Of a DNA stretch of 64,000 nt, positions 18,041 to 26,301 are shown piece after piece. The position numbers and the translations under genes were made by a program. Numbering within the stretch: the first letter of the stretch is position 1; each line of letters starts with the position of its first letter. Below the pieces are notes generated by a model. It saw nothing but the letters and a program-made list of their open reading frames with translations, was not told where the DNA came from and ran no database searches. The stretch is from contig CABZXO010000003.1 in the NCBI GenBank assembly GCA_902529645.1, positions 62,001 through 126,000 of the forward strand. The letters are read 5' to 3'. This stretch comes from an uncultured Pelagibacteraceae bacterium. Its GTDB lineage: Bacteria > Pseudomonadota > Alphaproteobacteria > Pelagibacterales > Pelagibacteraceae.

Positions 18041-19363
18041 ATGTCAAAATCAATAAAAATTAATAATAAAATCAGTCAGTTTAATAAAACGATAAAAGTT
18101 AGCGGCGACAAAAGTATAAGCATAAGGTGGGTTTTGTTATCATCTTTAGCAAATGGTGTTTCTAAATCAAAAAATTTATTAATGTCTGAAGATGTTTTGG
18201 CAGCAATTAATGCAATTAAAGTTCTTGGCATAAAATCAACTATAAACAAAAATATATGTAAAATTTATGGAAAAGGAATAAATGGGTATACTTATAAAAA
18301 AAATCTCACTTTGGATGCAAAAAATTCAGGTACATTAGGTAGATTAATTCTTGGATTACTGATTAATAATACTAATCAATTAAAATTAATTGGAGACAAA
18401 AGTTTATCAAAAAGAGATTTTAAAAGAATTTCTGATCCTTTAAGTAAATTTGGTGCAAAATTTAAATTGTATAAAAAAAATAAATTACCTTTAGTGATAT
18501 CAGGTATAGAAAAACCAAAATCAATCAAATATTTTGAAAAAAAAGGATCCGCACAATGCAAAAGTGCCGTAATCTTTGCAGCTATGAGAGCTGAGGGCAC
18601 TACATTGATAAAAGCAAAAAAATCAAGAGATCACACTGAACTTTTATGTAAACATCTTAATCTGCCAATAAATATTAAATATAGAAAAAAATATGATGAA
18701 ATTAAAATTAAAAAAGTGAAAAAAATTAAAACATTAAATTATGATATTCCTTCAGATATAAGCTCGAGTGCATTTTTTATTGTTTTGACTGCTTTATCTA
18801 AAAATTCCGAACTTCTAATAAAAAAAGTAAACATAAATAAATCTAGGATAGGAATTATTGACATATTAAGAAAAATGGGTGTGAAAATAAAATTTCAAAA
18901 TAAAAAAAATTATAAAGGAGAACAAATTGCTGATATTAAAATTACAAGCGCAAGATCATTAAAACCAATTAATTGTCCAGAAAAATTTAATAGTGCTGCA
19001 ATTGATGAGTTTTTAGTAATTTTTTTAGTAGCTGCAAAAGCAAATGGGATATCCTATTTTAAAGGCTTGTCTGAATTAAATCAAAAAGAAAGCCCTAGGC
19101 TTAAATGGGGATCAAAAATTCTAAAAAAGATGGGAATTAAAAATATTGTTACTAAAAATTCAATAAAAATATTTGGTAATCCACATTTAAAAATAAAAAA
19201 TAAAATAATAATTAAAGATTTTCTAAGAGATCACAGGGTATTTATGACAAGTGTAATTGCAGCATTATCATTTGGTGGTTTTTGGACAATTCATGACAAA
19301 GACTCAATACAAACCTCATTTCCGAATTTCCTTAAGTTAATTAATAGTTTAAAAAAAAAATGA
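18041..19363 (+). CDS. aroA: 3-phosphoshikimate 1-carboxyvinyltransferase (EPSP synthase)
   Basis: AroA makes EPSP in the shikimate pathway. Motifs: KVSGDKSISIRWVLLSSLANG (shikimate-3-phosphate and PEP binding Lys/Ser), LDAKNSGTLGRL (the N-[AS]-G-T loop), GSAQCKSAVIFAAM (S-A-Q-x-K-S-A), ELNQKESPRL (usual E-L-R-x-K-E-S-D-R), and the terminal DHRVFMTSVIAAL. These favour the class II-like form found in alphaproteobacteria. The ESDR variant ESPR and high Lys/Asn content show lineage divergence. It overlaps cmk by 4 bases and shares the pathway with aroK-aroB at 58.3-59.9 kb and pheA. Confidence 0.94.
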   Translation: MSKSIKINNKISQFNKTIKVSGDKSISIRWVLLSSLANGVSKSKNLLMSEDVLAAINAIKVLGIKSTINKNICKIYGKGINGYTYKKNLTLDAKNSGTLGRLILGLLINNTNQLKLIGDKSLSKRDFKRISDPLSKFGAKFKLYKKNKLPLVISGIEKPKSIKYFEKKGSAQCKSAVIFAAMRAEGTTLIKAKKSRDHTELLCKHLNLPINIKYRKKYDEIKIKKVKKIKTLNYDIPSDISSSAFFIVLTALSKNSELLIKKVNINKSRIGIIDILRKMGVKIKFQNKKNYKGEQIADIKITSARSLKPINCPEKFNSAAIDEFLVIFLVAAKANGISYFKGLSELNQKESPRLKWGSKILKKMGIKNIVTKNSIKIFGNPHLKIKNKIIIKDFLRDHRVFMTSVIAALSFGGFWTIHDKDSIQTSFPNFLKLINSLKKK

Positions 19364-20016
19364 AAAAAAGAAAAAATATTTTAAAAATTGCCATAGACTC
19401 TCCTGCTGCTGCTGGTGCAGGTACTATAGGAAGGGCTATATCCAAACACTACAATCTATTTTATCTAGATACCGGAAAAATTTATAGATACATTGCCTAT
19501 CTAAAATTAAATTTTCCAAAAAAATTTAATAATAAATTTCTTAAATCTAAAATTTCATCATTAAATAAAAAAGATCTTTCAAATAAAAATTTATTAACTG
19601 ACGAAGTTGGCACACTGGCATCTTTGTTAGCAAAAATTAAAAGTATAAGAAAAATTGTGCACAAATTGCAATTAACTTTTGCTTACAACCCACCAAAAAA
19701 GTACAGAGGATCTTGTCTTGATGGTAGAGATATTACATATAAAATTGTACCAGATGCAGATTTTAAATTTTATATTACTGCAAATATAAAGATACGAGCT
19801 CAAAGAAGATTTAAGGAACTAAAAAATTTAAAAAAAAATATTTCTTATGGAGAAGTTCTAAAAAGTATTAAAAAACGTGATAAAAATGACCTGAATAGGA
19901 AAGTTTCTCCATTAAAGAAAACCAAAGATTCACTATTGATTAATACAACAAACCTTAATAAAAGGGCATGTTTTTTAAAAATTAAAAAAATAATAGACAG
20001 GAAATTAGACAAATAA
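19360..20016 (+). CDS. cmk: Cytidylate kinase with altered P-loop
   Basis: Cmk phosphorylates CMP and dCMP. The family is recognised from IAIDSPAAAGAGT, LDTGKIYRY (usual L-D-T-G-x-x-Y-R), CLDGRDITYKIVPDADFKFYITA and RDKNDLNRKVSPL. The P-loop normally reads D-G-P-x-x-[AS]-G-K-G-T; here the first Gly is Ser and the Walker A Lys is Ala, clear in the codons at 19419-19434. The rest of the active site appears intact and position between aroA and rpsA is the standard one, so this is the real cmk and not a duplicate. Confidence 0.92.
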   Translation: MKKRKNILKIAIDSPAAAGAGTIGRAISKHYNLFYLDTGKIYRYIAYLKLNFPKKFNNKFLKSKISSLNKKDLSNKNLLTDEVGTLASLLAKIKSIRKIVHKLQLTFAYNPPKKYRGSCLDGRDITYKIVPDADFKFYITANIKIRAQRRFKELKNLKKNISYGEVLKSIKKRDKNDLNRKVSPLKKTKDSLLINTTNLNKRACFLKIKKIIDRKLDK

Positions 20017-21743
20017 TGGAGATTTATAAAGATTTAACAAGTCCCGCCTCAAAAGAATTCGAAAAGCTACTTAACAGTCAACTTTCAAAAATACAAATAG
20101 AAGAAGGTAAAATAATTGAAGGAAAAGTTAATAAAATTACAGAAAAATTTGTTTTCTTATTTGTTGAGGGTTTAAAATCTGAACCTGTTCTAGATATTAA
20201 CGAGTTGAAAAGTATGGGTCTTTCAGAAAAAATCAAAATAGGAGAGACAATAGCTGTTTTGTTAGAAAAAATTGAAGATAAAAATGGAGAAGTTTTAGTT
20301 TCTGCAAGCAAAGCTCAAAAAATTAAAGGATGGGATAAACTGGTAGAAGCTTACGAAAAAAATGAGCCAATTATGGGTAAGATTACTTCTAAATGTAAAG
20401 GTGGATGTATTGTTGAACATATTGATACTGGATCGTTAATGTTTTTACCAGGTTCACAAATAAGTGATAAGCCTTTAAAAGATATTAGTCATTTAATGAA
20501 CGAGCCTCAAAAGTTTGCTTTAATAAAATTAGATAAAGTAAGAGGTAATGCATGTGTATCTAGAAGAGAAATTATTTCTTCATTTAAAAAAGAAGACAAA
20601 GCAAAAATAGTTGAAAAATATAAAGTTGGAGACATAATTAAGGGAGCAGAAGTTAAAGGTTACAGTTCTTTTGGTTGTTTTTTTAATGTAAATGGTGAAT
20701 TAGATGTGTTGGTTCATTTGCAGGAAATTTCGTACTCTAGAGTTAATCATCCGGATGAAGTTTTTAACATCGGTGAAAAACATGATTTGAAAGTTATAAG
20801 TGTTGATAAAGAAAAATTACAAGTTGGCTGCTCTGTTAAACAATTGTCACCTGATCCTTTTGAACATATTGAAAATTATGAATTAAATAAAATTTATAAA
20901 GTTAAAGTAGTTAAACTTATGGATTTTGGGGCATTTTGTGAGCTTGAACCTGGATTGACTACACTACTTCACTCAAGTGAACTTAGCTGGACGAAAAAAA
21001 ATATTTCAGCAAAAAAAATGTTTAAAGTTGGAGACGAAATAGAATGCATAATTACAGAAATTGATAAAGATAAGAGACGTGTAGCTATTTCACACAGATT
21101 AACTCAAGAAAACCCTTTTGAAACTTTCCAAAATAAATTTCCTTTGGATACTGTTGTAGAAGGAGAGATAGTTAGTAAAAATGAATATTCATTGTTTGTT
21201 AAAATTGAGGATTTAGATGTAGATGCCTTTTTACACTGTAATGATTTAACATATTTAAACAATGGTGAAGAAGAATTAGCAAAATATAAAAAAGGAGATA
21301 AGATAAAAGTTAAAGTTTTAGAGATAAAACCAGCAGAACAAAAAATAAGGGTAGGATTAAAACAAACCCAAACAGATCCGTTTGATTGGTTTAAAGGTAA
21401 ATCTAAAAATCAAACTATAACTGTCAAAGTAATGTCCACAGATAATAAAGGATTAATCGTTAGACCAGAAGGATGTGAAATGGATTTTCAAATAAAAAAA
21501 TCAGCGATTGCAATTAATGCAGCGGATGCAAGACCAAGTAGATGGACAGGTGGAGAAAAATTAGATTGCGCTATTGCAGATCTAGATATATCAAAAAGAA
21601 AAGTTTCACTAAGTATTAAACTTCTTGAAGAAATAGAAAAAAAAGAAGCCTTAGAAAAATATGGATCTGAAGGTTCTGGAAAAAACCTACCTTTTTCCTC
21701 ATTATCTGATGATTTAAAGAAAAAAGAAGAAGAGAATAATTAA
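20016..21743 (+). CDS. rpsA: 30S ribosomal protein S1
   Basis: S1 brings mRNA to the 30S subunit and unfolds it. The 575-aa protein is a chain of six S1/OB-fold repeats, visible from recurring V-[GK]-x-[IV]..G-[AC]-F-[CV] and LH.S[EQ] patterns (for example KGAEVKGYSSFGCFF...LDVLVHLQEISY and KVVKLMDFGAFCELEPGLTTLLHSSELSW). Start ATG shares its A with the cmk stop. Given the scarcity of good Shine-Dalgarno sequences in this genome, S1 may be especially important for initiation, which is inference. Confidence 0.97.
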   Translation: MEIYKDLTSPASKEFEKLLNSQLSKIQIEEGKIIEGKVNKITEKFVFLFVEGLKSEPVLDINELKSMGLSEKIKIGETIAVLLEKIEDKNGEVLVSASKAQKIKGWDKLVEAYEKNEPIMGKITSKCKGGCIVEHIDTGSLMFLPGSQISDKPLKDISHLMNEPQKFALIKLDKVRGNACVSRREIISSFKKEDKAKIVEKYKVGDIIKGAEVKGYSSFGCFFNVNGELDVLVHLQEISYSRVNHPDEVFNIGEKHDLKVISVDKEKLQVGCSVKQLSPDPFEHIENYELNKIYKVKVVKLMDFGAFCELEPGLTTLLHSSELSWTKKNISAKKMFKVGDEIECIITEIDKDKRRVAISHRLTQENPFETFQNKFPLDTVVEGEIVSKNEYSLFVKIEDLDVDAFLHCNDLTYLNNGEEELAKYKKGDKIKVKVLEIKPAEQKIRVGLKQTQTDPFDWFKGKSKNQTITVKVMSTDNKGLIVRPEGCEMDFQIKKSAIAINAADARPSRWTGGEKLDCAIADLDISKRKVSLSIKLLEEIEKKEALEKYGSEGSGKNLPFSSLSDDLKKKEEENN

Positions 21744-21754
21744 GTAGATTAAAA

Positions 21755-22048
21755 TTGGCTGTTGTAAAATCAAAGCTTTTAAAACAACTCTCTAATAGCT
21801 ATCCTAATTTTTTAAAAAAGGATTTAGAAAAACTCACAAATATAATTTTAAATGAAATTAAAAAAGCACTTAAAAGAGGTGATAGAGTTGAATTAAGAGG
21901 TTTTGGTGTTTTTTCTACAAATGTACAAAAAGCTAGAATATCTAGAAATCCTAAGACTGGTGAAAAAGTTAACACCCCAGAGAAAAAAACAATTCACTTT
22001 AAGATGTCAAAAGACTTGTTTAAAAAATTAAATAATAATGAAGAATAA
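21755..22048 (+). CDS. ihfB: Integration host factor subunit beta
   Basis: IHF-beta is a DNA-bending HU-family protein that pairs with IHF-alpha. The 97-aa translation has the DNA-arm block RVELRGFGVFSTNVQKARISRNPKTGEKV and the characteristic RNPKTG tip with the intercalating Pro. The only suitable start is TTG at 21755 (MAVVKSKLLKQLSN...); no ATG or GTG lies before the conserved helix, so an unusual start codon is likely. It follows rpsA by 11 bases, the standard cmk-rpsA-ihfB order, and overlaps pyrF by 11. Confidence 0.93.
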   Translation: MAVVKSKLLKQLSNSYPNFLKKDLEKLTNIILNEIKKALKRGDRVELRGFGVFSTNVQKARISRNPKTGEKVNTPEKKTIHFKMSKDLFKKLNNNEE

Positions 22049-22730
22049 AATTATTTTTGTAGCTTGTGATACTTCAAATTTAAATAAAATTAAAAAAATA
22101 ATTGATCAAACTAATTCAAATAAATTAAAAATAATTCCAAAATTTGGCCTTCAACTCTTTTATTCAAAGAATGGACGAAAATTTTTAGAAAAATTTAAAA
22201 AGGATTTTTGGTTAGATTTAAAAATTAATGATATCCCCCAAACTGCATTGTCTGCCATTGACAGCTTAAAAGATTTGAAAAAATGCAAATATATAACGGT
22301 TCATGTAAATGGTGGTTTGGAAATGCTTAAATCAATAAAAAAAAAGGCAAAGAAAATAAATAAAAATTTAAAAATTTTAGGAGTTACAATCTTAACAAGC
22401 CTTAATAATAAATCACTTAAAGAGATAGGTCATACAAAAAACGTAGAGCAATTAGTTTTAAAACAAGCAAAATTAATTAAAAAATCAGGATGCGATGGAA
22501 TAGTTTGCTCTGCTCAAGAAGCTTTGATGGTTCGTAAAAGATACAAAAATTTATTAATCATAACTCCAGGAATAAGATTGCCTGATGATAGCTCAAATGA
22601 TCAAATGAGAATTATGACACCTAAACAAGCTTTTAAAAATAAAGTTTCTGGTATTGTTATAGGAAGATCTCTTACAATAGGTAATATAAAAACTAACACC
22701 AAAAAACTTTCTGATCATTTAAACAAATGA
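22038..22730 (+). CDS. pyrF: Orotidine 5'-phosphate decarboxylase
   Basis: PyrF makes UMP from OMP. Catalytic motif FWLDLKINDIPQT corresponds to the family's [FL]-x-D-x-K-x-x-D-I, although the first Lys/Asp pair reads D-L-K-I-N-D. Other signals are VTILTSLN, CDGIVCSAQEA, ITPGIRLPDDSSNDQMRIMTPKQAF and IVIGRSLT for phosphate binding. Length (230 aa) is standard. It overlaps ihfB and, by an ATGA overlap, trpF, so these are translationally linked. Confidence 0.94.
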   Translation: MKNKIIFVACDTSNLNKIKKIIDQTNSNKLKIIPKFGLQLFYSKNGRKFLEKFKKDFWLDLKINDIPQTALSAIDSLKDLKKCKYITVHVNGGLEMLKSIKKKAKKINKNLKILGVTILTSLNNKSLKEIGHTKNVEQLVLKQAKLIKKSGCDGIVCSAQEALMVRKRYKNLLIITPGIRLPDDSSNDQMRIMTPKQAFKNKVSGIVIGRSLTIGNIKTNTKKLSDHLNK

Positions 22731-23356
22731 TCAAAGGTTGTAAGATTTGTGGTGTAAAAGATTCTGATACTTTAAATTATATTATTAATCATACCCACCC
22801 TCCTAAATTTATTGGCTTCATTTGCAATTACCCCAAAAGCTCAAGATATGTTGAACTTAACTCTCTAAACAAATTATTAAATGTAAAAAAAAACAAAAGT
22901 GAATTTGTTGCTGTTTTAGTAAAACCTAACAATAGAATTTTAGAAGAAATTAAAAATTTACCTTTTGATTATTATCAATTGTATGACTGTACTCCAGATG
23001 AAATTAAAATTATAAAACATAAATACCAAAAAAAAATTATAACAGCTTTAACAATAAAAAATGAATCCGATGTTCTTAGATATAGGTCATTTGTTGACGT
23101 AACAGATGTATATTTATTTGATAGTAAAGGTTATGAAAAAAGTCTGAGCTTTGATCATAACTTGATAAAGAATATTGAATTAAATAAGGAAATAATGCTA
23201 GCTGGTAATATAAAATTCGATGATAATCTTAAAAATTATGAGAAAATTGCAAATTACCTAGATTTATCTGGTGGCTTGGAAACTTCTGGATTAAAAGATA
23301 CTTCCAAAATAGATATTTTTTTAAACAATTTAAATAAATTAAAAAATGAAACTTAA
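22727..23356 (+). CDS. trpF: Phosphoribosylanthranilate isomerase (divergent)
   Basis: TrpF performs the Amadori rearrangement in tryptophan synthesis. The N-terminus KGCKICGVKDSDTLNYI has the K-I-C-G motif with the catalytic Cys; the C-terminus has AGNIKFDDN and LDLSGGLETSGLKDTSKI, matching L-D-x-S-S-G-[VL]-E-x-x-x-G-x-K-D. The middle is poorly conserved; the general acid Asp is likely in FVDVTDVYLFDS. It stands immediately before trpB and trpA, which confirms the pathway. The divergence parallels that of the two synthase subunits. Confidence 0.88.
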   Translation: MIKGCKICGVKDSDTLNYIINHTHPPKFIGFICNYPKSSRYVELNSLNKLLNVKKNKSEFVAVLVKPNNRILEEIKNLPFDYYQLYDCTPDEIKIIKHKYQKKIITALTIKNESDVLRYRSFVDVTDVYLFDSKGYEKSLSFDHNLIKNIELNKEIMLAGNIKFDDNLKNYEKIANYLDLSGGLETSGLKDTSKIDIFLNNLNKLKNET

Positions 23357-24575
23357 AAAAAATATTCCTCTAATTGACCAGCATGATCGTTACGGTTTTT
23401 GGGGTGGTAAATTTGGAGGGAGTTTTATTCCTGAAACTTTAAAAAAGCCTGTGGAGGATCTAACACGGGAGTTTTCAAAATTAAGAAATAATAAGAAATT
23501 TTTAAAAAAGAGAGATTATTACTTTAAAAATTATATAGGATCACCCACATCATTTGTAAAATTAGAAAATTTATCTAATCATTTGGGTGGTGCTCAAATA
23601 TGGGCCAAAGTTGTATCGGAAGCTAATGGTGGTGCCCATAAAATATACAACGCAACTGTTCATGCCCTAATTTGTAAGGCTATGGGGAAAAAATATATAG
23701 TTGGTGACACTGGTGCTGGTTATGCAGGTAAAATGTTAAGTATGGCTGCAGAAAAATTTGGCCTCAAATGTAAAATTTTCATGGGTGCAAAAGACATCAA
23801 GAGACAAAAACCAAATTGTGATGCTATGAGAAAAAATGGTGCTGAAATAGTTCCTGTATATTCAGGCAGTCAAACTTTGGTCGATGCAGTTAGTGAGTGT
23901 ATGAGATATTGGGTATCAAATTGTGACACTACACATATGTGCGTTGGAAGTACAGTTGGCCCAAATATATTTGTAAAAATTTGTGGATGGAGTACAGCAC
24001 AAATTTCAAGAGAATTAAAAACACAGATAAAAAAAGAATTCAAAAAAATTCCAAAAAAAATTAAATTAATTAACTGTGTAGGTGGTGGAAGTTCAGCATA
24101 TGGTTTTTGGAGTGAATTTATAGATTTTAACAAGTCACAAATAGAATTAGTTGGAGTAGAGGCTGGGGGTCCAAAAAAATCAAAACTCCATGCTGCTCCT
24201 TTAAGTAGAAATGCTAAAATCGGAATTTTACATGGTGCAGCTTCTTATGTTTGTCAAAATAATGAAGGTCAAATTAATGACACTGAGTCAATTAGTGCTG
24301 GATTGGATTACCCAGGGGTAAGTCCAATACACTGTTTTTTAAAAGATACAAAACGAGCGAGATACACTTATGCAACTGATGAAGAGGCACTTAAAGCACA
24401 TGTCATGGTAACTAAATTTGAAAAACTTAATCCAAGTTTAGAACCTAGTCATGCGTTTGCAGAAGCAATAAAAATTGCTCCAAAGTTAAGTAAAGATACA
24501 ATTATAATTGTTAATTCTTGTGGAGATGCTAAAAAAGATAGAGATATCTTAAGAGAGAGACTGGGTAAAAATTAA
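23346..24575 (+). CDS. trpB: Tryptophan synthase beta subunit (strongly divergent)
   Basis: TrpB condenses indole and serine on PLP. The 409-aa length, GFWGGKFGGSFIPETL start, GGAHKIYN (PLP Lys), GSTVGP, NCVGGGSSAYG (phosphate loop) and LEPSHAFAEA support the family. However, several positions that are nearly fixed in TrpB differ: the block usually reading K-R-E-D-L-N-H-T-G-A-H-K is K-V-V-S-E-A-N-G-G-A-H-K, so the catalytic Glu (Glu109 in Salmonella) aligns with Val, and the Ser pairing with the PLP ring nitrogen aligns with Cys in VNSCGDAKKD. It overlaps trpF by 11 bases and is followed by trpA (TAATG). Confidence 0.87.
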   Translation: MKLKKNIPLIDQHDRYGFWGGKFGGSFIPETLKKPVEDLTREFSKLRNNKKFLKKRDYYFKNYIGSPTSFVKLENLSNHLGGAQIWAKVVSEANGGAHKIYNATVHALICKAMGKKYIVGDTGAGYAGKMLSMAAEKFGLKCKIFMGAKDIKRQKPNCDAMRKNGAEIVPVYSGSQTLVDAVSECMRYWVSNCDTTHMCVGSTVGPNIFVKICGWSTAQISRELKTQIKKEFKKIPKKIKLINCVGGGSSAYGFWSEFIDFNKSQIELVGVEAGGPKKSKLHAAPLSRNAKIGILHGAASYVCQNNEGQINDTESISAGLDYPGVSPIHCFLKDTKRARYTYATDEEALKAHVMVTKFEKLNPSLEPSHAFAEAIKIAPKLSKDTIIIVNSCGDAKKDRDILRERLGKN

Positions 24576-25375
24576 TGAGTTCATTAATTAACAAGACGTT
24601 CTCAAATGCTAAGAATGAAAACAGGCCTGCATTACTTACTTATACAGTTGCTGGAGATAATACTAAAAAAAAATCTTTAGAAATATTAAAATCAATTTCT
24701 AATTACGTAGATATTTGTGAATTAGGTTTTCCACATAACACTCCAATAGCTGATGGAGGACAAATACAAACAAGTGCATACCGAGCAATTAAAAATGGTA
24801 TTAAAATTAATGATGTATTTTCAATTGCAAAAGATTTTAAAATAATAAAAAAAAATAAACCAATTATACTGATGGGCTATTACAACATGATCTATCAATA
24901 TAATGAAAATAAATTTTTAGAAAAATGTAAAAAATCAAATGTTGATGGTTTGATAGTTGTTGATTTACCATATCCTGAAAATAAAAATTTTGCATCGAAA
25001 TGCAAAAAAAAAGGAATTAATTTTATTCAATTGGTTTCACCAACAACTTCTCAGATAAGACTAAAAAAAATAATAAAAGATTCACACGACATGATTTATT
25101 ATATAAGCATGTTATCCACTACAGGTGGAAAGCTTAAAGTGTCCCCAAAAAAAATACTAGAAAAATACAATAATATAAAAAAACAAAATAAATCGAAAAA
25201 TGTCGTTATTGGCTTTGGTATTACAGAAAAAACAATCAAATCTCTAAAAAAAGCTGATGGTTTGGTGGTTGGTAGTGCAATTTGCAAGGAAATCTCTAAA
25301 TCAATTGAAAAGAGACAAAATGCTGTCACAAATGTTACTAATATCGTCAAGAGATTAAAGAACAAAATTCTATGA
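24575..25375 (+). CDS. trpA: Tryptophan synthase alpha subunit
   Basis: TrpA cleaves indole-3-glycerol phosphate and channels indole to TrpB. The catalytic Glu and Asp are kept in CELGFPHNTPIADGGQIQ. Also visible are PIILMGYYNMIYQY and DGLIVVDLPYPE (family: D-G-[LV]-[IL]-x-x-D-[LV]-P), and VIGFGITEKTIKSL with VVGSAI for the phosphate site. The S-x-T-G loop reads MLSTTGGKLKVSP, where most homologues have S-V-T-G-x-T-G-A-R. So this subunit has a changed mobile loop to match the altered beta subunit. It shares an ATGA overlap with accD. Confidence 0.9.
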   Translation: MSSLINKTFSNAKNENRPALLTYTVAGDNTKKKSLEILKSISNYVDICELGFPHNTPIADGGQIQTSAYRAIKNGIKINDVFSIAKDFKIIKKNKPIILMGYYNMIYQYNENKFLEKCKKSNVDGLIVVDLPYPENKNFASKCKKKGINFIQLVSPTTSQIRLKKIIKDSHDMIYYISMLSTTGGKLKVSPKKILEKYNNIKKQNKSKNVVIGFGITEKTIKSLKKADGLVVGSAICKEISKSIEKRQNAVTNVTNIVKRLKNKIL

Positions 25376-26301
25376 ACTGGATAACTAAAATTATTAAAGC
25401 AGGTGAGAAAATTAAAACTGCTATACGTGAAAGAGCTACAAAAGAAGATATTGCAAAAAGCGATTGGACATCGTGTTGCAAAGGTCCAATTTTAAAAAAA
25501 GATTTAGAAGAAAACTTGTGGGTATGTCCAGATTGTAAACGTCATCATAGAATAAAACCACATCAAAGATTTGATATTTTGTTCGGAAAAAATAATTATG
25601 AGATTTTCAAAACTCCAATACCAAAAGACGATCCACTAAATTGGACAGATTCTAAACCATATAAAGAAAGATTAAAAAGTGCTCGAAAAAAAACAGGATT
25701 AGAATGTGGAATGATGGTTGCTTCTGGAACTATAAATAATATTAAAATTACCGCTGTAGCTTCTGATTTTGATTTTTTAGGAGCTTCAATGGCAGCAGCA
25801 GAAGGTGAAGCTTTTTTATATGGAATACAACATGCTATAGAAAATCAAACACCTTTTTTATGTATTAGTGCAGGTGGGGGAATGAGAATGATGGAAAGTT
25901 TAATTTCATTATCTCAAATGACAAGAACAACACTTGCAATTAATGAATTAAAGAAAAATGGTCTTCCTTATTTAGTTTGCATAACTGATCCAACAGCTGG
26001 AGGTATTACCGCATCATACGCCATGTTAGGTGATATTCATATTGCAGAACCAGGTGCTTTAATTGCATTTGCAGGTGCAAGAGTAATTCAAGGAACTGTT
26101 AAAGAAGAACTCCCTGAGGGTTTCCAAAAAAGTGAATATGTAGAAAAAACAGGTTTTGTTGATTTAATTGTTGAGCGTAAAGAACTTGCATCTAAAATTG
26201 GAACTTTATTATCAATATTGTTAAAGAAAAATTCTGATATAAGTGCTGAACAAAATGAAACTTCAGAAGATAGTCAGTCGCTTACAAGAGCTGCATCCTA
26301 A
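25372..26301 (+). CDS. accD: Acetyl-CoA carboxylase carboxyltransferase subunit beta
   Basis: Partner of AccA in malonyl-CoA synthesis. The N-terminal zinc ribbon has WTSCCKGPILKKDLEENLWVCPDCKRHHR; the second Cys pair is normal (C-P-D-C) but the first is adjacent C-C rather than C-x-x-C, so metal binding may be altered. The crotonase-like core shows ASDFDFLGASMAAAEGEAF, ISAGGGMRMMES, TDPTAGGITASYAMLGD and FAGARVIQGTVKEELP. trpA-accD-folC is a conserved alphaproteobacterial order. It overlaps the preferred folC start by 47 bases. Confidence 0.96.
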   Translation: MNWITKIIKAGEKIKTAIRERATKEDIAKSDWTSCCKGPILKKDLEENLWVCPDCKRHHRIKPHQRFDILFGKNNYEIFKTPIPKDDPLNWTDSKPYKERLKSARKKTGLECGMMVASGTINNIKITAVASDFDFLGASMAAAEGEAFLYGIQHAIENQTPFLCISAGGGMRMMESLISLSQMTRTTLAINELKKNGLPYLVCITDPTAGGITASYAMLGDIHIAEPGALIAFAGARVIQGTVKEELPEGFQKSEYVEKTGFVDLIVERKELASKIGTLLSILLKKNSDISAEQNETSEDSQSLTRAAS

